The notes: a model not told the origin generated them from the letters alone. A stretch of DNA of 64,000 nt from Bacteroidota bacterium (GCA_027622975.1 JAQBVN010000005.1:58175-122174); one strand, 5' to 3'. Shown: positions 26,423-35,604, counted from the stretch's first letter. A program made the numbers and translations.

Positions 26423-28916
26423 TGGACCATCCCATCCTTTGGCGCGGCTTCGCTTAGGCTTCGCGTGGATGGTGATGATCTTGATGGGTTGGGGCTCTCT
26501 TCACGGCCAAACGCCAACCCCCCAGAGCCAGCCTTCGGCCGATGAGGAGGTGATTTCCATGAAGCGTGATTCAGGCATCCGTGAAATGCGGCAAATCCGT
26601 ATTCAATCCGCCAGCGCACCCATTCCCTTTGCCACGGTTCTCAATGTCAATTCTGGACATGCAGCCGCCGCCGATGCCAATGGTTTTGTGGTTGTACCGC
26701 AGTGGGGGCCAACTGACACATTGCAATTTCAGTCCCTCGGGTTTGAGCCAATGATGATTGCTCCCGGCCATGCACCACTCCACTTGGTGGAGCTCAAGGA
26801 ATCTCTTGTGGAGATTGAAGAGGTCGTGGTCCAATCCAATGCGGATGTCATGAGAACCAGCGCGCTTAGCTCGGTGGCTGGGATGGCGAGTCTGCCGGTC
26901 ACAAGGCCCGTGGTGACGGTCGAGACCACGGGTGATTTGCTCGAAGGATCGGGACAGGTGTCCTTGCAAATGAGTCAACAGGGAGGGGCCAGTCCGGTGT
27001 TGCGCGGATTCGAGGCCAATCGGGTGTTGCTGTTTGTCGATGGGGTTCGGATGAACAACGCCATCTATCGGGCCGGTCACCTTCAAAACGCAGGGTCGGT
27101 GGATCCTTTCGCAGTGTCTCGAACAGAAATCGTGATGGGCCCCTCAAGTGTCATCTATGGCAGTGATGCGTTGGGTGGAGTGGTGCATTTTCGGACACCT
27201 GCACCCACCATGTCCTCCCAAGGTCTCACCTTTGGAGGTCGTGTGTTGGCCCAAGGAGCGACTGTCAATGGGGCTTGGGCCGGACATGTCCAAGTGTTGA
27301 CGAGCGGGAAACGCGTGGGCGCGGTCACCCACATCTCAAGAAGGTCCTTTGGCGACCTCACCATGGGGCGTTGGAGAGCCCACGGGGACAGCACGTGGGG
27401 AAGGGTTCCATGGGTGGTCCAACAAATGGATGGGAGGGACACGCTGGTGGCCAACGGCAACACCGATGTTCAGGTCCCGACGGGATACGATCAATGGGAC
27501 TTGCAACACCGAATGGCCGCGAGTTGGGGAGGAACTCACTTGGATTTGAACCTTCAGCACAGCACGACCTCCGACGTGCCTCGCTTTGATGTCTACAACG
27601 ATGTCTCGGGAGGCACATTGAAATGGGCCGAATGGTTGTATGGTCCCCAAAGAAGAAGTTTGGTCGCATTGACGGTGAATCAAGCTGTTCTTGACATGCG
27701 CTGGACGACCGTGGCGAGTTACCAAAGGGTTCAAGAAGAACGAATCAAGCGACGCTTTGGCCAAGACGACCGAATCGTTCAATTGGAAGATTTGCAAGTG
27801 GTTGGATTGACCTCCACGCTGTGGGGCCACCATGGACGATTGCGGTGGGAAGTGGGCATGGACAGTCAATGGAATGACGTGACGTCGACAGCCCAGGCTG
27901 TGAACCTCACGTCCGGGGATGAGAAACCAGATTTGACCCGCTACGCGGACGGGGGAGCCTCAATGCACAACCTCGGTTTGTTCGCTGCGGCTCAGCGCCC
28001 TTGGGGTTCGCATACACTTCGAACAGGGCTCAGGTACAGTCACGCAGGTGTGAACGCCCTTTTTGTGGATACCACGTGGCTCGATTTGCCGGTGCAATCG
28101 TTTGACCAGCGCAAAGGTGCCCTCACGGGTATTGCCTCTATGGAAGGGCCATGGAACGATCATGTCTCTGGGACAACGTCCCTGTCAAGTGGCTTCCGCC
28201 ATCCCAATGTGGACGACATCGGCAAGGTTCGGGAAAAAGAAGGCTACGTGCTGGTTCCCAATGCGTCTTTGAAGCCTGAATACATCTACACCCTCGAGCA
28301 GGGCGTGAAGTGGCGCTTGAAACCTCAGTCCGACGTGCTTTGGTCCCAAGGCTCGGTGTTTGCAAGTCTTTGGACAGATGCGATTGTCCAGGCGAATGCG
28401 TCGTTGGCGGGTGACACCATGTTGGTTGTGGACGGTGATTCAGCGCGCATCCAGATGAACCAGAACATGGATCGTGTCTTTGTGCGAGGCGCCCGGTGGG
28501 AAATTGGGGCCAAACTGTGGCCCAACACCACCCTTCGAAGTGTCATCAATTGGACCTATGGGAACAGCCTGGATGGTCAGGAGGGGGCACCGATTTCCCA
28601 CATTCCTCCCACCTTCGGGGTTGTGGAATTTTCCAAGAAGGGTCGGGTTGGACTCTGGAGTACGTCCGTGCGTTACGCATGGCGCAAACCCATCGAGCGT
28701 TATGGACCGGATGCAACGGACAATCCCCAAGAGGCTTTGCCTGATGGAACGCCAGCTTGGTTCACTTGGAATGTGGAGGGGACGTTGAAGGTCGCCGAAT
28801 CGCTGGATTTCCGCGTGTCTGGTTTGAATCTTTTGGACATGCATTATCGAACTTTTGGATCGGGGTTGTCCGCACCGGGCAGAAGCGTAAGGGGCACGCT
28901 GACCGCTCGATTCTGA
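26394..28916 (+). CDS. TonB-dependent outer-membrane receptor
   Basis: An 840-residue receptor. It has a signal peptide (hydrophobic core about residues 24-36, ending LHGQ), a carboxypeptidase-like beta domain (APIPFATVLNVNSGHAAAADANGFVVVPQ, about 59-110), then a plug domain with VLRGFEANRVLLFVDGVRMNNAIYRAGHLQN and GPSSVIYGSDALGGVVHF, and a beta-barrel that ends in a terminal Phe. The plug sequence is of the kind seen in haem/haemoglobin and other iron-source receptors, but substrate cannot be read from sequence, and no SusD partner is adjacent. The ATG at 26394 lies inside recO; a later ATG at 26469 would leave a poorly charged signal peptide, so the first is preferred. Confidence 0.9.
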   Translation: MKFWKPFLLDGPSHPLARLRLGFAWMVMILMGWGSLHGQTPTPQSQPSADEEVISMKRDSGIREMRQIRIQSASAPIPFATVLNVNSGHAAAADANGFVVVPQWGPTDTLQFQSLGFEPMMIAPGHAPLHLVELKESLVEIEEVVVQSNADVMRTSALSSVAGMASLPVTRPVVTVETTGDLLEGSGQVSLQMSQQGGASPVLRGFEANRVLLFVDGVRMNNAIYRAGHLQNAGSVDPFAVSRTEIVMGPSSVIYGSDALGGVVHFRTPAPTMSSQGLTFGGRVLAQGATVNGAWAGHVQVLTSGKRVGAVTHISRRSFGDLTMGRWRAHGDSTWGRVPWVVQQMDGRDTLVANGNTDVQVPTGYDQWDLQHRMAASWGGTHLDLNLQHSTTSDVPRFDVYNDVSGGTLKWAEWLYGPQRRSLVALTVNQAVLDMRWTTVASYQRVQEERIKRRFGQDDRIVQLEDLQVVGLTSTLWGHHGRLRWEVGMDSQWNDVTSTAQAVNLTSGDEKPDLTRYADGGASMHNLGLFAAAQRPWGSHTLRTGLRYSHAGVNALFVDTTWLDLPVQSFDQRKGALTGIASMEGPWNDHVSGTTSLSSGFRHPNVDDIGKVREKEGYVLVPNASLKPEYIYTLEQGVKWRLKPQSDVLWSQGSVFASLWTDAIVQANASLAGDTMLVVDGDSARIQMNQNMDRVFVRGARWEIGAKLWPNTTLRSVINWTYGNSLDGQEGAPISHIPPTFGVVEFSKKGRVGLWSTSVRYAWRKPIERYGPDATDNPQEALPDGTPAWFTWNVEGTLKVAESLDFRVSGLNLLDMHYRTFGSGLSAPGRSVRGTLTARF

Positions 28917-28917
28917 G

Positions 28918-28925
28918 TACCTTCG
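28918..28925 (+). promoter_or_regulatory. TAnnTTYG box of holB
   Basis: TACCTTCG, four bases (AGCC) before the holB ATG at 28930. It overlaps the end of the TonB receptor gene's intergenic 13 bp, with no room for a 5' leader. Confidence 0.5.
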
Positions 28926-28929
28926 AGCC

Positions 28930-30066
28930 ATGCGGTTTGCAGATGTGGTAGGGCACGAGGCCTTGGGGGCCAAACTGCGGGATGCGGTGCGTTCCTCTCG
29001 GGTGGCACATGCCCAACTTTTTGACGGTCGGGAAGGTTCAGGGGCCTTGGCTTTGGCGAGAGCCTATGCACAGTTTTTGACTTGCCAGAACCCATCGGAA
29101 TCAGACAGTTGTGGAGTGTGCACTTCATGCAAAGCACACGCCAACCTGCAGCATCCGGATTTGCATTGGTGCTTTCCTTTTTTCAAGGCTGATGGTCAAG
29201 AAAAGGCAACCTCAGATTCTCATCAAGGCATGTGGCGAGAGGCGATGTTGGAAGGTTCTTATCTCGGGGTGGAGGATTGGTTGGAACGTTTGGGAGCCGA
29301 TCGGAAGCAGCTGTTCATTTCAGTGGATGAAGCATTGGAAGTCAGCCGAAAGCTTGGCTTGAAGTCTTTTTATGGAGGATGGAAGGTCTGGATTTGCTGG
29401 TTGCCGGAAACGATGCGTGTGGACACGGCCAACAAGTTTTTGAAGCTTGTCGAGGAACCGACGGACAAGACGGTGTTGCTGTTTGTGAGTGAACATCCTG
29501 ACCGGTTGTTGGCCACCATTCGCTCGCGGGTTCAAAGGGTTCATGTTCCGGACTTGGGCATTGAAGAGTCCGCAGCGGGGTTGGTTCGTCTCGCCCATGT
29601 ATCCCCGGAAATCGCGCAGGGTCTCGCGCACTCAAGCGATGGCAACCTCGCGCTCGCCCTGCGCTTGGCCAAGCTCGGAACTGACCAGCCCGACCTTGAG
29701 CGATTTGCTGATTGGATGCGTGCATGCTGGTCCCGCGACGGGCAGGCGATGGTTGAGGGCAGTGAAGCTTTTGGTTCTTTGGGACGTGAGTCCCAAAAGC
29801 GCTTTCTCCACTATGCCCTTCACTTGGTTCGCCAAAGCATCGTGGGACACTACGGCGCTGCGGATCTCGTGCGTTTGACCAAGGCTGAGGCAGCCTTTTT
29901 GGACAAATTCTCCCGTTTCATTCATCACGACAACGTGAAATCACTCAGAGACGCTTTGGAAGAGGCTCACGCCGATGTGGCGGGCAATGTCAACGGCAAA
30001 TTGGTCTTTGTGGACCTGAGTCTTCGCGTGCATCACTTGTTGCGCGTCCCTGCGAGTCAGGATTGA
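28930..30066 (+). CDS. holB: DNA polymerase III delta-prime subunit
   Basis: Clamp-loader subunit. The zinc-binding module C52, C61, C64, C67 (CQNPSESDS then CGVCTSC) matches the E. coli delta-prime pattern. The P-loop is degenerate (DGREGSGAL lacks the Lys), as expected for the ATPase-inactive delta-prime. KFLKLVEEP and the SRVQRVHVPDL sensor region follow. 378 residues, slightly long. Walker-competent DnaX is not in the window. ricT begins after 23 bp with its own box. Confidence 0.9.
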   Translation: MRFADVVGHEALGAKLRDAVRSSRVAHAQLFDGREGSGALALARAYAQFLTCQNPSESDSCGVCTSCKAHANLQHPDLHWCFPFFKADGQEKATSDSHQGMWREAMLEGSYLGVEDWLERLGADRKQLFISVDEALEVSRKLGLKSFYGGWKVWICWLPETMRVDTANKFLKLVEEPTDKTVLLFVSEHPDRLLATIRSRVQRVHVPDLGIEESAAGLVRLAHVSPEIAQGLAHSSDGNLALALRLAKLGTDQPDLERFADWMRACWSRDGQAMVEGSEAFGSLGRESQKRFLHYALHLVRQSIVGHYGAADLVRLTKAEAAFLDKFSRFIHHDNVKSLRDALEEAHADVAGNVNGKLVFVDLSLRVHHLLRVPASQD

Positions 30067-30077
30067 CCAACCCGCGT

Positions 30078-30085
30078 TACCTTCG
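30078..30085 (+). promoter_or_regulatory. TAnnTTYG box of ricT
   Basis: TACCTTCG, four bases (GGCC) before the ATG at 30090. Identical box and spacing to that of holB and mlaE, and it supports the ATG over the upstream TTG as ricT start. Confidence 0.5.
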
Positions 30086-30089
30086 GGCC

Positions 30090-31397
30090 ATGGGATGTGC
30101 GACATGCAGCACTGGGGGCGATGGATTGCCCCGCGGATGCAAGAACAATGGGCGATGCGGAAGCTGCGGTTGCGGCTCAATGACGGTGTTTGATTGGCTT
30201 GAAGGCATCCCTCTTCCTCATGGCATGGCGCCATACGATGTTGTCGAGGTTCGGTTCAAGAACAACCGAAAAATGTACGTTCGTCGCCCTGGATCGATGA
30301 CATGTCACGTGGGTGATGTGGTGGTCGTTGACCTTCAGCCAGGATACGATGTCGGCGTGGTGAGCTTGACAGGCGAACTTGTCAAAACGCAACTTCGATT
30401 GCGAAAAATCAAGGACGACCACGAATTGAAGCGTGCCGATCGCAAGGCGACTGCTGAGGATTTGGCATTGTGGCACAAGGCAAGGATGCGTGAGGATGAT
30501 ACGTTGAAGGAGGCGCGAGCCATCATCCGCCGTTTGGGCATCTCCATGAAATTGGCAGATGTTGAGTTTCAGGGTGACAATGCCCGTGCGACCTTTTATT
30601 ACACGGCGGAACACCGGGTGGACTTCAGGGAATTGGTTCGGGAGTTGGCCAGTGCTTTTGACATCCGTGTGGACATGCGTCAGATTGGCGCGCGTCAAGA
30701 GGCCGCGCGTGTGGGGGGGCTTGGGGTGTGCGGACGAGAATTGTGCTGCACCTCATGGCTCAAGGATTTTCGTTCAGTGTCGACCGGCGCTGCGCGTTAC
30801 CAGCAGTTGGCGCTCAACCCTGCCAAACTTGCTGGACAGTGCGGAAAACTGAAGTGCTGCCTGAATTTTGAACTGGACCAATACGTGGAGGCAGTCAAGG
30901 AATTCCCATCACCCAATGCCAAAATCAAAACCCCCAAGGGCAAGGCCGTGGTGTTCAAGATGGACATTTTCAAGCGACTCGTTTATCTTCTCGAGTTGGG
31001 GGAGCCAGGGGCGTCCCCTGTGGCGGTGAGTGTGGAAGATGCCAACGCCCTCATTGCGGCTTCTGAGAAAGGTGAGGTTGCCTCTGCATTGCAGTCGTAT
31101 GTCATCGAAGAGGCGCCCGATGAGGTGGATGATTCGTTTGGAAACGTGGTGGGTCAAGAGGATTTGACCCGCTTTGATGAGGCCAAACGCCGCCGCCGGA
31201 ACAAAGGCAACGGTCCCAGGGGGAAGTCCAGTCGGGGAGATTCAAAGGGCAATTCACCCTCGTCACAACCGGACAAGGGCAATCCAACCCAACCATCGAC
31301 AAGGGCCGCGGGAGGAAGGGGTCGCTCAGGCCGAAACAAGCGTCGAGGCGGTGGCGGTTCCAACCCGCAAAGCGGCTCCAACCCCAGCAACGGATGA
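30090..31397 (+). CDS. ricT: PSP1-domain protein RicT (YaaT-like)
   Basis: PSP1 C-terminal domain protein; in Bacillus RicT is part of the RicAFT Fe-S complex acting on RNase Y-dependent mRNA maturation. That role is known there and not shown in Bacteroidota. The N-terminus is Cys-rich (C3, C6, C17, C23, C26, C28). The core has VRFKNNRKMYVRRPG and the hallmark double motifs GVCGRELCCTSW and GQCGKLKCCLNF, consistent with metal or Fe-S ligation. The last 70 residues or so form a low-complexity tail rich in Arg, Gly, Asn and Ser. ATG 30090 gives 435 residues. The stop overlaps the gldH start (ATGA). Confidence 0.88.
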   Translation: MGCATCSTGGDGLPRGCKNNGRCGSCGCGSMTVFDWLEGIPLPHGMAPYDVVEVRFKNNRKMYVRRPGSMTCHVGDVVVVDLQPGYDVGVVSLTGELVKTQLRLRKIKDDHELKRADRKATAEDLALWHKARMREDDTLKEARAIIRRLGISMKLADVEFQGDNARATFYYTAEHRVDFRELVRELASAFDIRVDMRQIGARQEAARVGGLGVCGRELCCTSWLKDFRSVSTGAARYQQLALNPAKLAGQCGKLKCCLNFELDQYVEAVKEFPSPNAKIKTPKGKAVVFKMDIFKRLVYLLELGEPGASPVAVSVEDANALIAASEKGEVASALQSYVIEEAPDEVDDSFGNVVGQEDLTRFDEAKRRRRNKGNGPRGKSSRGDSKGNSPSSQPDKGNPTQPSTRAAGGRGRSGRNKRRGGGGSNPQSGSNPSNG

Positions 31398-31870
31398 ACA
31401 AGGCTCGCGGTGGGATTCTCCTGTTGTTGGGCTTCGTGGGATGCGGCTTTGCGGGTTGCGGACCTGCTCCCTTGATGGCAGACAGTCGCCCGGTCGAGAT
31501 GTCGGGGTGGTTGTCAAGCGATGTGGCGGTCTTTCATTGGGATGTGTCAGACACAACGTTGAAGCAACACGTCATGTTGGACGTTCGTCATGGGCAGGAC
31601 TATGAATTCTCCAACATCTATTTGTTTCTCACCTATCGCTACCCCAACGGCAAATCGCGCGTGGACACCTTGGAGTGTGTGCTTGCCGATGCCTACGGCA
31701 AATGGCGGGGGAGCGGGTTTGGGGATTTGGTGGACCAGCGATTTTTGGTTCATGAGGCGGTCACGTTTCCTGTTCGGGGTCGCTACACATTGGAGGTGGC
31801 GCACGGGATGCGCATGGATCCTTTGGAAGGCATGGCCGACATCGGACTGCGTTTGGAGGCTTCCCAGTGA
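31394..31870 (+). CDS. gldH: Gliding motility lipoprotein GldH
   Basis: A 158-residue lipoprotein with a hydrophobic leader and lipobox FAGC (lipidated Cys22; C17 is an alternative). The mature part follows the GldH pattern: FHWDVSDTTLKQHVMLDVRHGQDYEFSNIYLFL, YPNG, VDTLECVLADAYGKWRGSGFGD and the ending GMADIGLRLE. GldH is needed for gliding and T9SS-related functions in Flavobacterium. It overlaps ricT by four bases, a pairing recurrent in the phylum. Its stop codon lies in the first unit of a 13-bp tandem repeat. Confidence 0.88.
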   Translation: MNKARGGILLLLGFVGCGFAGCGPAPLMADSRPVEMSGWLSSDVAVFHWDVSDTTLKQHVMLDVRHGQDYEFSNIYLFLTYRYPNGKSRVDTLECVLADAYGKWRGSGFGDLVDQRFLVHEAVTFPVRGRYTLEVAHGMRMDPLEGMADIGLRLEASQ

Positions 31871-31920
31871 CGCTGCCCAGTGACGCTGCGCGGTGAGGCT
31901 GCGCAATGACGCTGCGCATT
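31863..31920. repeat. 13-bp tandem repeat at the gldH stop codon
   Basis: Four units of 13 bp (31863-31875, 31876-31888, 31889-31901, 31902-31914) plus a partial fifth. The first two are identical (CCCAGTGACGCTG); the next two differ at a few positions. The gldH TGA sits inside unit one, so the array extends from the last codons of gldH into the intergenic region upstream of the metalloprotease gene. Confidence 0.85.
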
Positions 31921-32024
31921 CAACGTGTCGCTCGTGCCCTTTGATGCAACCATGGACGCGGGAGGGTCGTCCTTCCATCGCGAAGGCCTTATCTTGGCGC
32001 TCCTGCCTGAAACATTGAACCGCA

Positions 32025-34145
32025 ATGAACACCCGTTTTGTCTTTTGTTTGATGACATCCTTGGCTTTGGTGACAGGGTTGTCCGTGAATGTCAACGCCC
32101 AAGTTCATACCCATGATGGAGTGACGCCATGTGGGTTGAACCATGCTGAAAACCGCTTGTTTGGCCTTCGCCCTGAAACGCGAGAGGCTGCCATGGCGGC
32201 AGACCGCGCCCTTGAATGGGAAACTTCGCAGGGAATCGCAGCAGGTTCCCGCGAGGATTTGCTCATCATCCCTGTGGTGTTTCACGTGATCCACTTCAAT
32301 GGACCCGAAAACATTTCTGCGGCCCAGGTGCATGATGCGGTGGATGTCCTCAACACCAATTTCCGGGCCTTGAACGAGAACATTGCGGAGGTCATCCCTG
32401 AATTTCAGGACATCACAGCAGATGTCGAGATTGAATTTCGTTTGGCCCAAAAAGATCCCTCTGGGAACTGCCACCCTGGCATCAACCGCATCCTCAGTGA
32501 ACTGACGTACGTGGGCGATGAGGAAATGAAAATGTTGATTCAGTGGCCTCGAAACAAGTACCTCAACGTATGGGTGTGCGAGAATGCAGCCGGTGCGGCG
32601 GGTTATGCTTTGTACCCAGGGTCGGTCAATGGCAATCAAAACGCCGACATGGATGGCATCGTGCTGCAACACAGCTACTGCGGCTCAATCGGCACGTCCA
32701 ATTTGTTTCGTTCTCGCACGCTGACCCACGAGGTGGGGCATTGGTTGAACTTGAGACACACATGGGGGAACAGCAACAACCCAGGCGAAGCGGGCAACTG
32801 CGACGAGGATGACAATGTGGATGACACGCCCAACACCTTGGGTTGGACTTCGTGTGTGCTGGATGGCACGACCTGTGGTTCGTTGGACAACGTGCAGAAT
32901 TACATGGAGTACAGCTACTGTGGTCGCATGTTTACCCAGGGTCAAAAATCCCGCATGCGCACGGCAGCGTTGTCCACCACTGCCCAGAGGAACCAGCTGT
33001 CCACAGCCTCAAACCTCTTGGCAACGGGAGTGGCAGGAGAGGACATTTTGTGCCAAGCGGTATTCACCACCGATCGGCAGGTCATATGCCCCGGGGACAG
33101 CATCCGATTCACAGATGGAAGCTACCATGGTGTGACTTCGTGGTCTTGGCAGTTTGGTGATGGTCAAGTCCATGTCGGGAACGATGCCCTTGAAGACACC
33201 GACATCTACCACACCTATTCAACTCCTGGCACGTATGATGTTACGTTGTCGGTGGGCAATGGAACGGACATGACCTCTGTCACCATCGAGGGCGCTGTTC
33301 ATGTGCTCTCGCCAGGAGCGATGGATTTGCCGTTGTCCCAAGGGTTTGAAGCCACGGAATTCCCAAGTGATGACTGGTTCATCGAAGATCCTCTTGGGGA
33401 CGGAACGTGGGAATTGTCGTCCGACGCATCCTTCACTGGATCTCGCGCCTTGACCGTTTCCAACTGGGGAAACAACATTGAATTCAATGACGATTTTTTG
33501 CGTTCTTCCACCATGGACATGAGTGAAATGACGGAAATCCACATCTCCTACAAATGGGCTTATGCTCACAAGGGAACCTCTGAGGACGACGAAACAGACG
33601 ACAGATTGAGGGTCAGTGTGACAGGCGATTGCGGTGGAGATTGGGATTTGCGCAGGATGCATCGTGGGTTCACAGATTTGCCCTCTGCAGATCCCACCCC
33701 CTTCCCATTCACCCCTTCAGGGACAGAAGATTGGAATACCTACACCATTGTTCTTGACAACGAGCAGTATTTCACCCCGCATTTCAGGGTTCAGTTTGAA
33801 TTCGAAAGTCGCCTGGGGAACGACATTTGGCTCGACGACATCAACATTGTTGGTTATGGTGCCTCAAGTCTTGGAGATGCCGATGCTTCTCGCGTTGATG
33901 CCTGGAGTTTGTCTCCCAACCCCGCAACGTCGGAGGGAAGAATTCAACTTGATCTGCGCACGCCACAAGGCGTAACGATGACGTTGCGCGATTCCGCAGG
34001 ACGTGTTGTGGAATCTCGTACGATGTTTTGTGGCGCGGGCAGCAGCACCTTGTCTTTGGAGGCGCCGAGGACTGCAGGGGTCTATGTTGTTGAAGCCCAA
34101 ACAACCCAAGGGGAGCGCAAGGTTTGGCAGTGGGTGGTCCAATGA
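32025..34145 (+). CDS. Secreted M43-type metalloprotease with PKD and T9SS domains
   Basis: A 706-residue exported protease. Signal peptide (residues 1-25, ending NVNAQ). The pappalysin-type (M43) zinc site reads H235-E-V-G-H-W-L-N-L-R-H245, and the Met-turn Met is M294 in NYMEY. After it comes a PKD domain with WQFGDG and YSTPGTYDVTLSV (about residues 350-420), a jelly-roll-like region, and a C-terminal T9SS type A sorting domain (about 625-706: WSLSPNPATSEG, DSAGRVVES, GVYVVEA). It would be exported by Sec, then by T9SS, and act outside the cell on protein substrates. A strong terminator hairpin lies downstream. Confidence 0.93.
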   Translation: MNTRFVFCLMTSLALVTGLSVNVNAQVHTHDGVTPCGLNHAENRLFGLRPETREAAMAADRALEWETSQGIAAGSREDLLIIPVVFHVIHFNGPENISAAQVHDAVDVLNTNFRALNENIAEVIPEFQDITADVEIEFRLAQKDPSGNCHPGINRILSELTYVGDEEMKMLIQWPRNKYLNVWVCENAAGAAGYALYPGSVNGNQNADMDGIVLQHSYCGSIGTSNLFRSRTLTHEVGHWLNLRHTWGNSNNPGEAGNCDEDDNVDDTPNTLGWTSCVLDGTTCGSLDNVQNYMEYSYCGRMFTQGQKSRMRTAALSTTAQRNQLSTASNLLATGVAGEDILCQAVFTTDRQVICPGDSIRFTDGSYHGVTSWSWQFGDGQVHVGNDALEDTDIYHTYSTPGTYDVTLSVGNGTDMTSVTIEGAVHVLSPGAMDLPLSQGFEATEFPSDDWFIEDPLGDGTWELSSDASFTGSRALTVSNWGNNIEFNDDFLRSSTMDMSEMTEIHISYKWAYAHKGTSEDDETDDRLRVSVTGDCGGDWDLRRMHRGFTDLPSADPTPFPFTPSGTEDWNTYTIVLDNEQYFTPHFRVQFEFESRLGNDIWLDDINIVGYGASSLGDADASRVDAWSLSPNPATSEGRIQLDLRTPQGVTMTLRDSAGRVVESRTMFCGAGSSTLSLEAPRTAGVYVVEAQTTQGERKVWQWVVQ

Positions 34146-34231
34146 ACCCTCGCGGTGAGCGTGCCGCCATGGAATCGTTTCATTGGATGGCATGAAATCC
34201 CCAAGGCTCAGACTTTGCCTATGAATACGAC

Positions 34232-34260
34232 GAGGGCCCGCACATGCGGGCCCTCTCTTT
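34232..34260 (+). terminator. Intrinsic terminator after the metalloprotease gene
   Basis: A perfect 10-bp GC-rich stem, GAGGGCCCGC (34232-34241) with GCGGGCCCTC (34246-34255), closes a 4-nt loop and is followed by TCTTT. It lies between convergent genes, so it may stop transcripts from both sides. Confidence 0.8.
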
Positions 34261-34279
34261 GCAGGTTAGGAGGAAGGGC

Positions 34280-34696
34280 TTATTGCTTGCTTCCCAGCAA
34301 GATCGATACGCAACCCTCGTGGAGAATGGCTGCATCAGTGTCTGGTACTTTGACTTTGAATCGAAGTCTTTGGGTGTTTTCTACCCGGAAGTCGACATGG
34401 TCGTCGCCCTTGGAGTTGCTCCAAATGCGGATGTTTTGGCCATCGATCATCTCAAAAGAAACTTCACCCAACACAGGGTGGGCACATACCGCCACGCGGT
34501 AATCTACCCCGCCGAGGAACGTCAATTCCAACTCTGCCTCATCCCCTGGGATGAGAACTGCGGAGTTGTAGTTTTCATTTTGGATGTACCCGTCGAGCGC
34601 GGGCAGACAATTCTTTTTGGTAAAGGCGCGGCATTGCGCAGAACCAGTGGCGGCAAACAAAGTTACCGCGGTGAGCAGGAGGATGGAGTGCTTCAT
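34280..34696 (-). CDS. Conserved secreted protein of unknown function
   Basis: Predicted 138-residue exported protein from ATG 34696 with a signal peptide (MKHSILLLTAVTLFAATGSAQ, about 21 residues). The mature part begins CRAFTKKNCLPALDGYIQN and is rich in beta-forming residues (AVLIPGDEAELELTFLGGVDYRVAVC, VSFEMIDGQNIRIW, QRLRFKVKVP). I recall such sequences as recurrent hypothetical proteins in Bacteroidota but know no function. Two earlier ATGs (34708, 34717) are in frame; the one at 34717 overlaps the preceding gene's TGA. It forms a pair with the lipoprotein gene immediately upstream. Confidence 0.75.
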   Translation of the reverse strand: MKHSILLLTAVTLFAATGSAQCRAFTKKNCLPALDGYIQNENYNSAVLIPGDEAELELTFLGGVDYRVAVCAHPVLGEVSFEMIDGQNIRIWSNSKGDDHVDFRVENTQRLRFKVKVPDTDAAILHEGCVSILLGSKQ

Positions 34697-34713
34697 CGTG
34701 ATTCTCATTACGC

Positions 34714-35604
34714 TCATTGGACGAGTTGGTTACGTACGGCAGTCACCGCATTGGAAATGTTTTCAAGCGTTTCATCGCTTGCCGTGTATCGAGGGCCACC
34801 GCCCAGGAGGATGGCTCCTTGGGATTTGGACACTTCGTTGCTTGCTTCAGCCCTTTCCACTGCGGCAAAGGCATCGACAATCGGCTGAAGGCTGTTGAGC
34901 ATGGTTTGGAGTTCAGGCGTGACTTCGTAGCTGCCCAGCAAGTCCAAAACATCTTCCATCACCAACTTTTGTTCGGCAATGCGTGTCTTCAACTCTTCGT
35001 TGGCCTGGCTCTGGTAGCGAGTCGCGAGGTACAAGCTCTCAACCCAACCCGATGCGACCAAGAGTGCGCTCAAGTTTTCTTGTCCATTGGACTTCAGCTT
35101 TTCGTTCATGTCATAGAAAGCGCCAGACACGATGGAAATTAATGAATCTTGCCTCGAACGGTTGGCTTCAGCGCGAGTCAGCAGATTGTCATCAATCACA
35201 TCTCCAATGCCCAAGTCTCGGGCCAATCCTTTCACGACTTCCAAGTAGGTCAAGGAAATGGCGTTTTCTTCAAAGATGGTGGCGTAACTCAGATCGGCAC
35301 CATAGACACCGAGGTTGATCGCTTGCTTGTCACTGGTCACGTAATTGCCAGCGGACATCGCTGAGTGCAGGTTGTCCGAAGAAAAGGAAGCACCGGTCTT
35401 TTGCACGAGCCTTGCCGTTTCCATGGGCGTGGGGGCTGCACGGAATATTTTCTTGATGCGCTTCGTTCGCTGAGAAACTTGGGCATCGACTTCTTGGGTT
35501 CGGGTGTCTCCGGAGGTGGTGGGGCCACTTGGTTCGCCACAGCTGGCCAAAACCATCAAACCTGCTGCCAACAATGGGAACAGGGAAATGCGTGTTTGAT
35601 TCAT
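34714..35604 (-). CDS. Helical lipoprotein of unknown function
   Basis: A 296-residue protein from ATG 35604, with a lipoprotein signal (MNQTRISLFPLLAAGLMVLASCG, lipidated Cys22). The mature chain begins with a Thr/Ser/Gly linker and continues as mostly helical sequence with TYLEVVKGLARDLGIGDVID, SALLVASGWVESLYLATR and DVLDLLGSYEVTPELQTML. No enzyme motif is apparent. It is immediately followed by the secreted-protein gene (four-base overlap if that starts at 34717, 17 bp apart otherwise), so the products probably act together at the envelope. Upstream, 111 bp separate it from polA; no clear promoter box was seen there. Confidence 0.8.
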   Translation of the reverse strand: MNQTRISLFPLLAAGLMVLASCGEPSGPTTSGDTRTQEVDAQVSQRTKRIKKIFRAAPTPMETARLVQKTGASFSSDNLHSAMSAGNYVTSDKQAINLGVYGADLSYATIFEENAISLTYLEVVKGLARDLGIGDVIDDNLLTRAEANRSRQDSLISIVSGAFYDMNEKLKSNGQENLSALLVASGWVESLYLATRYQSQANEELKTRIAEQKLVMEDVLDLLGSYEVTPELQTMLNSLQPIVDAFAAVERAEASNEVSKSQGAILLGGGPRYTASDETLENISNAVTAVRNQLVQ

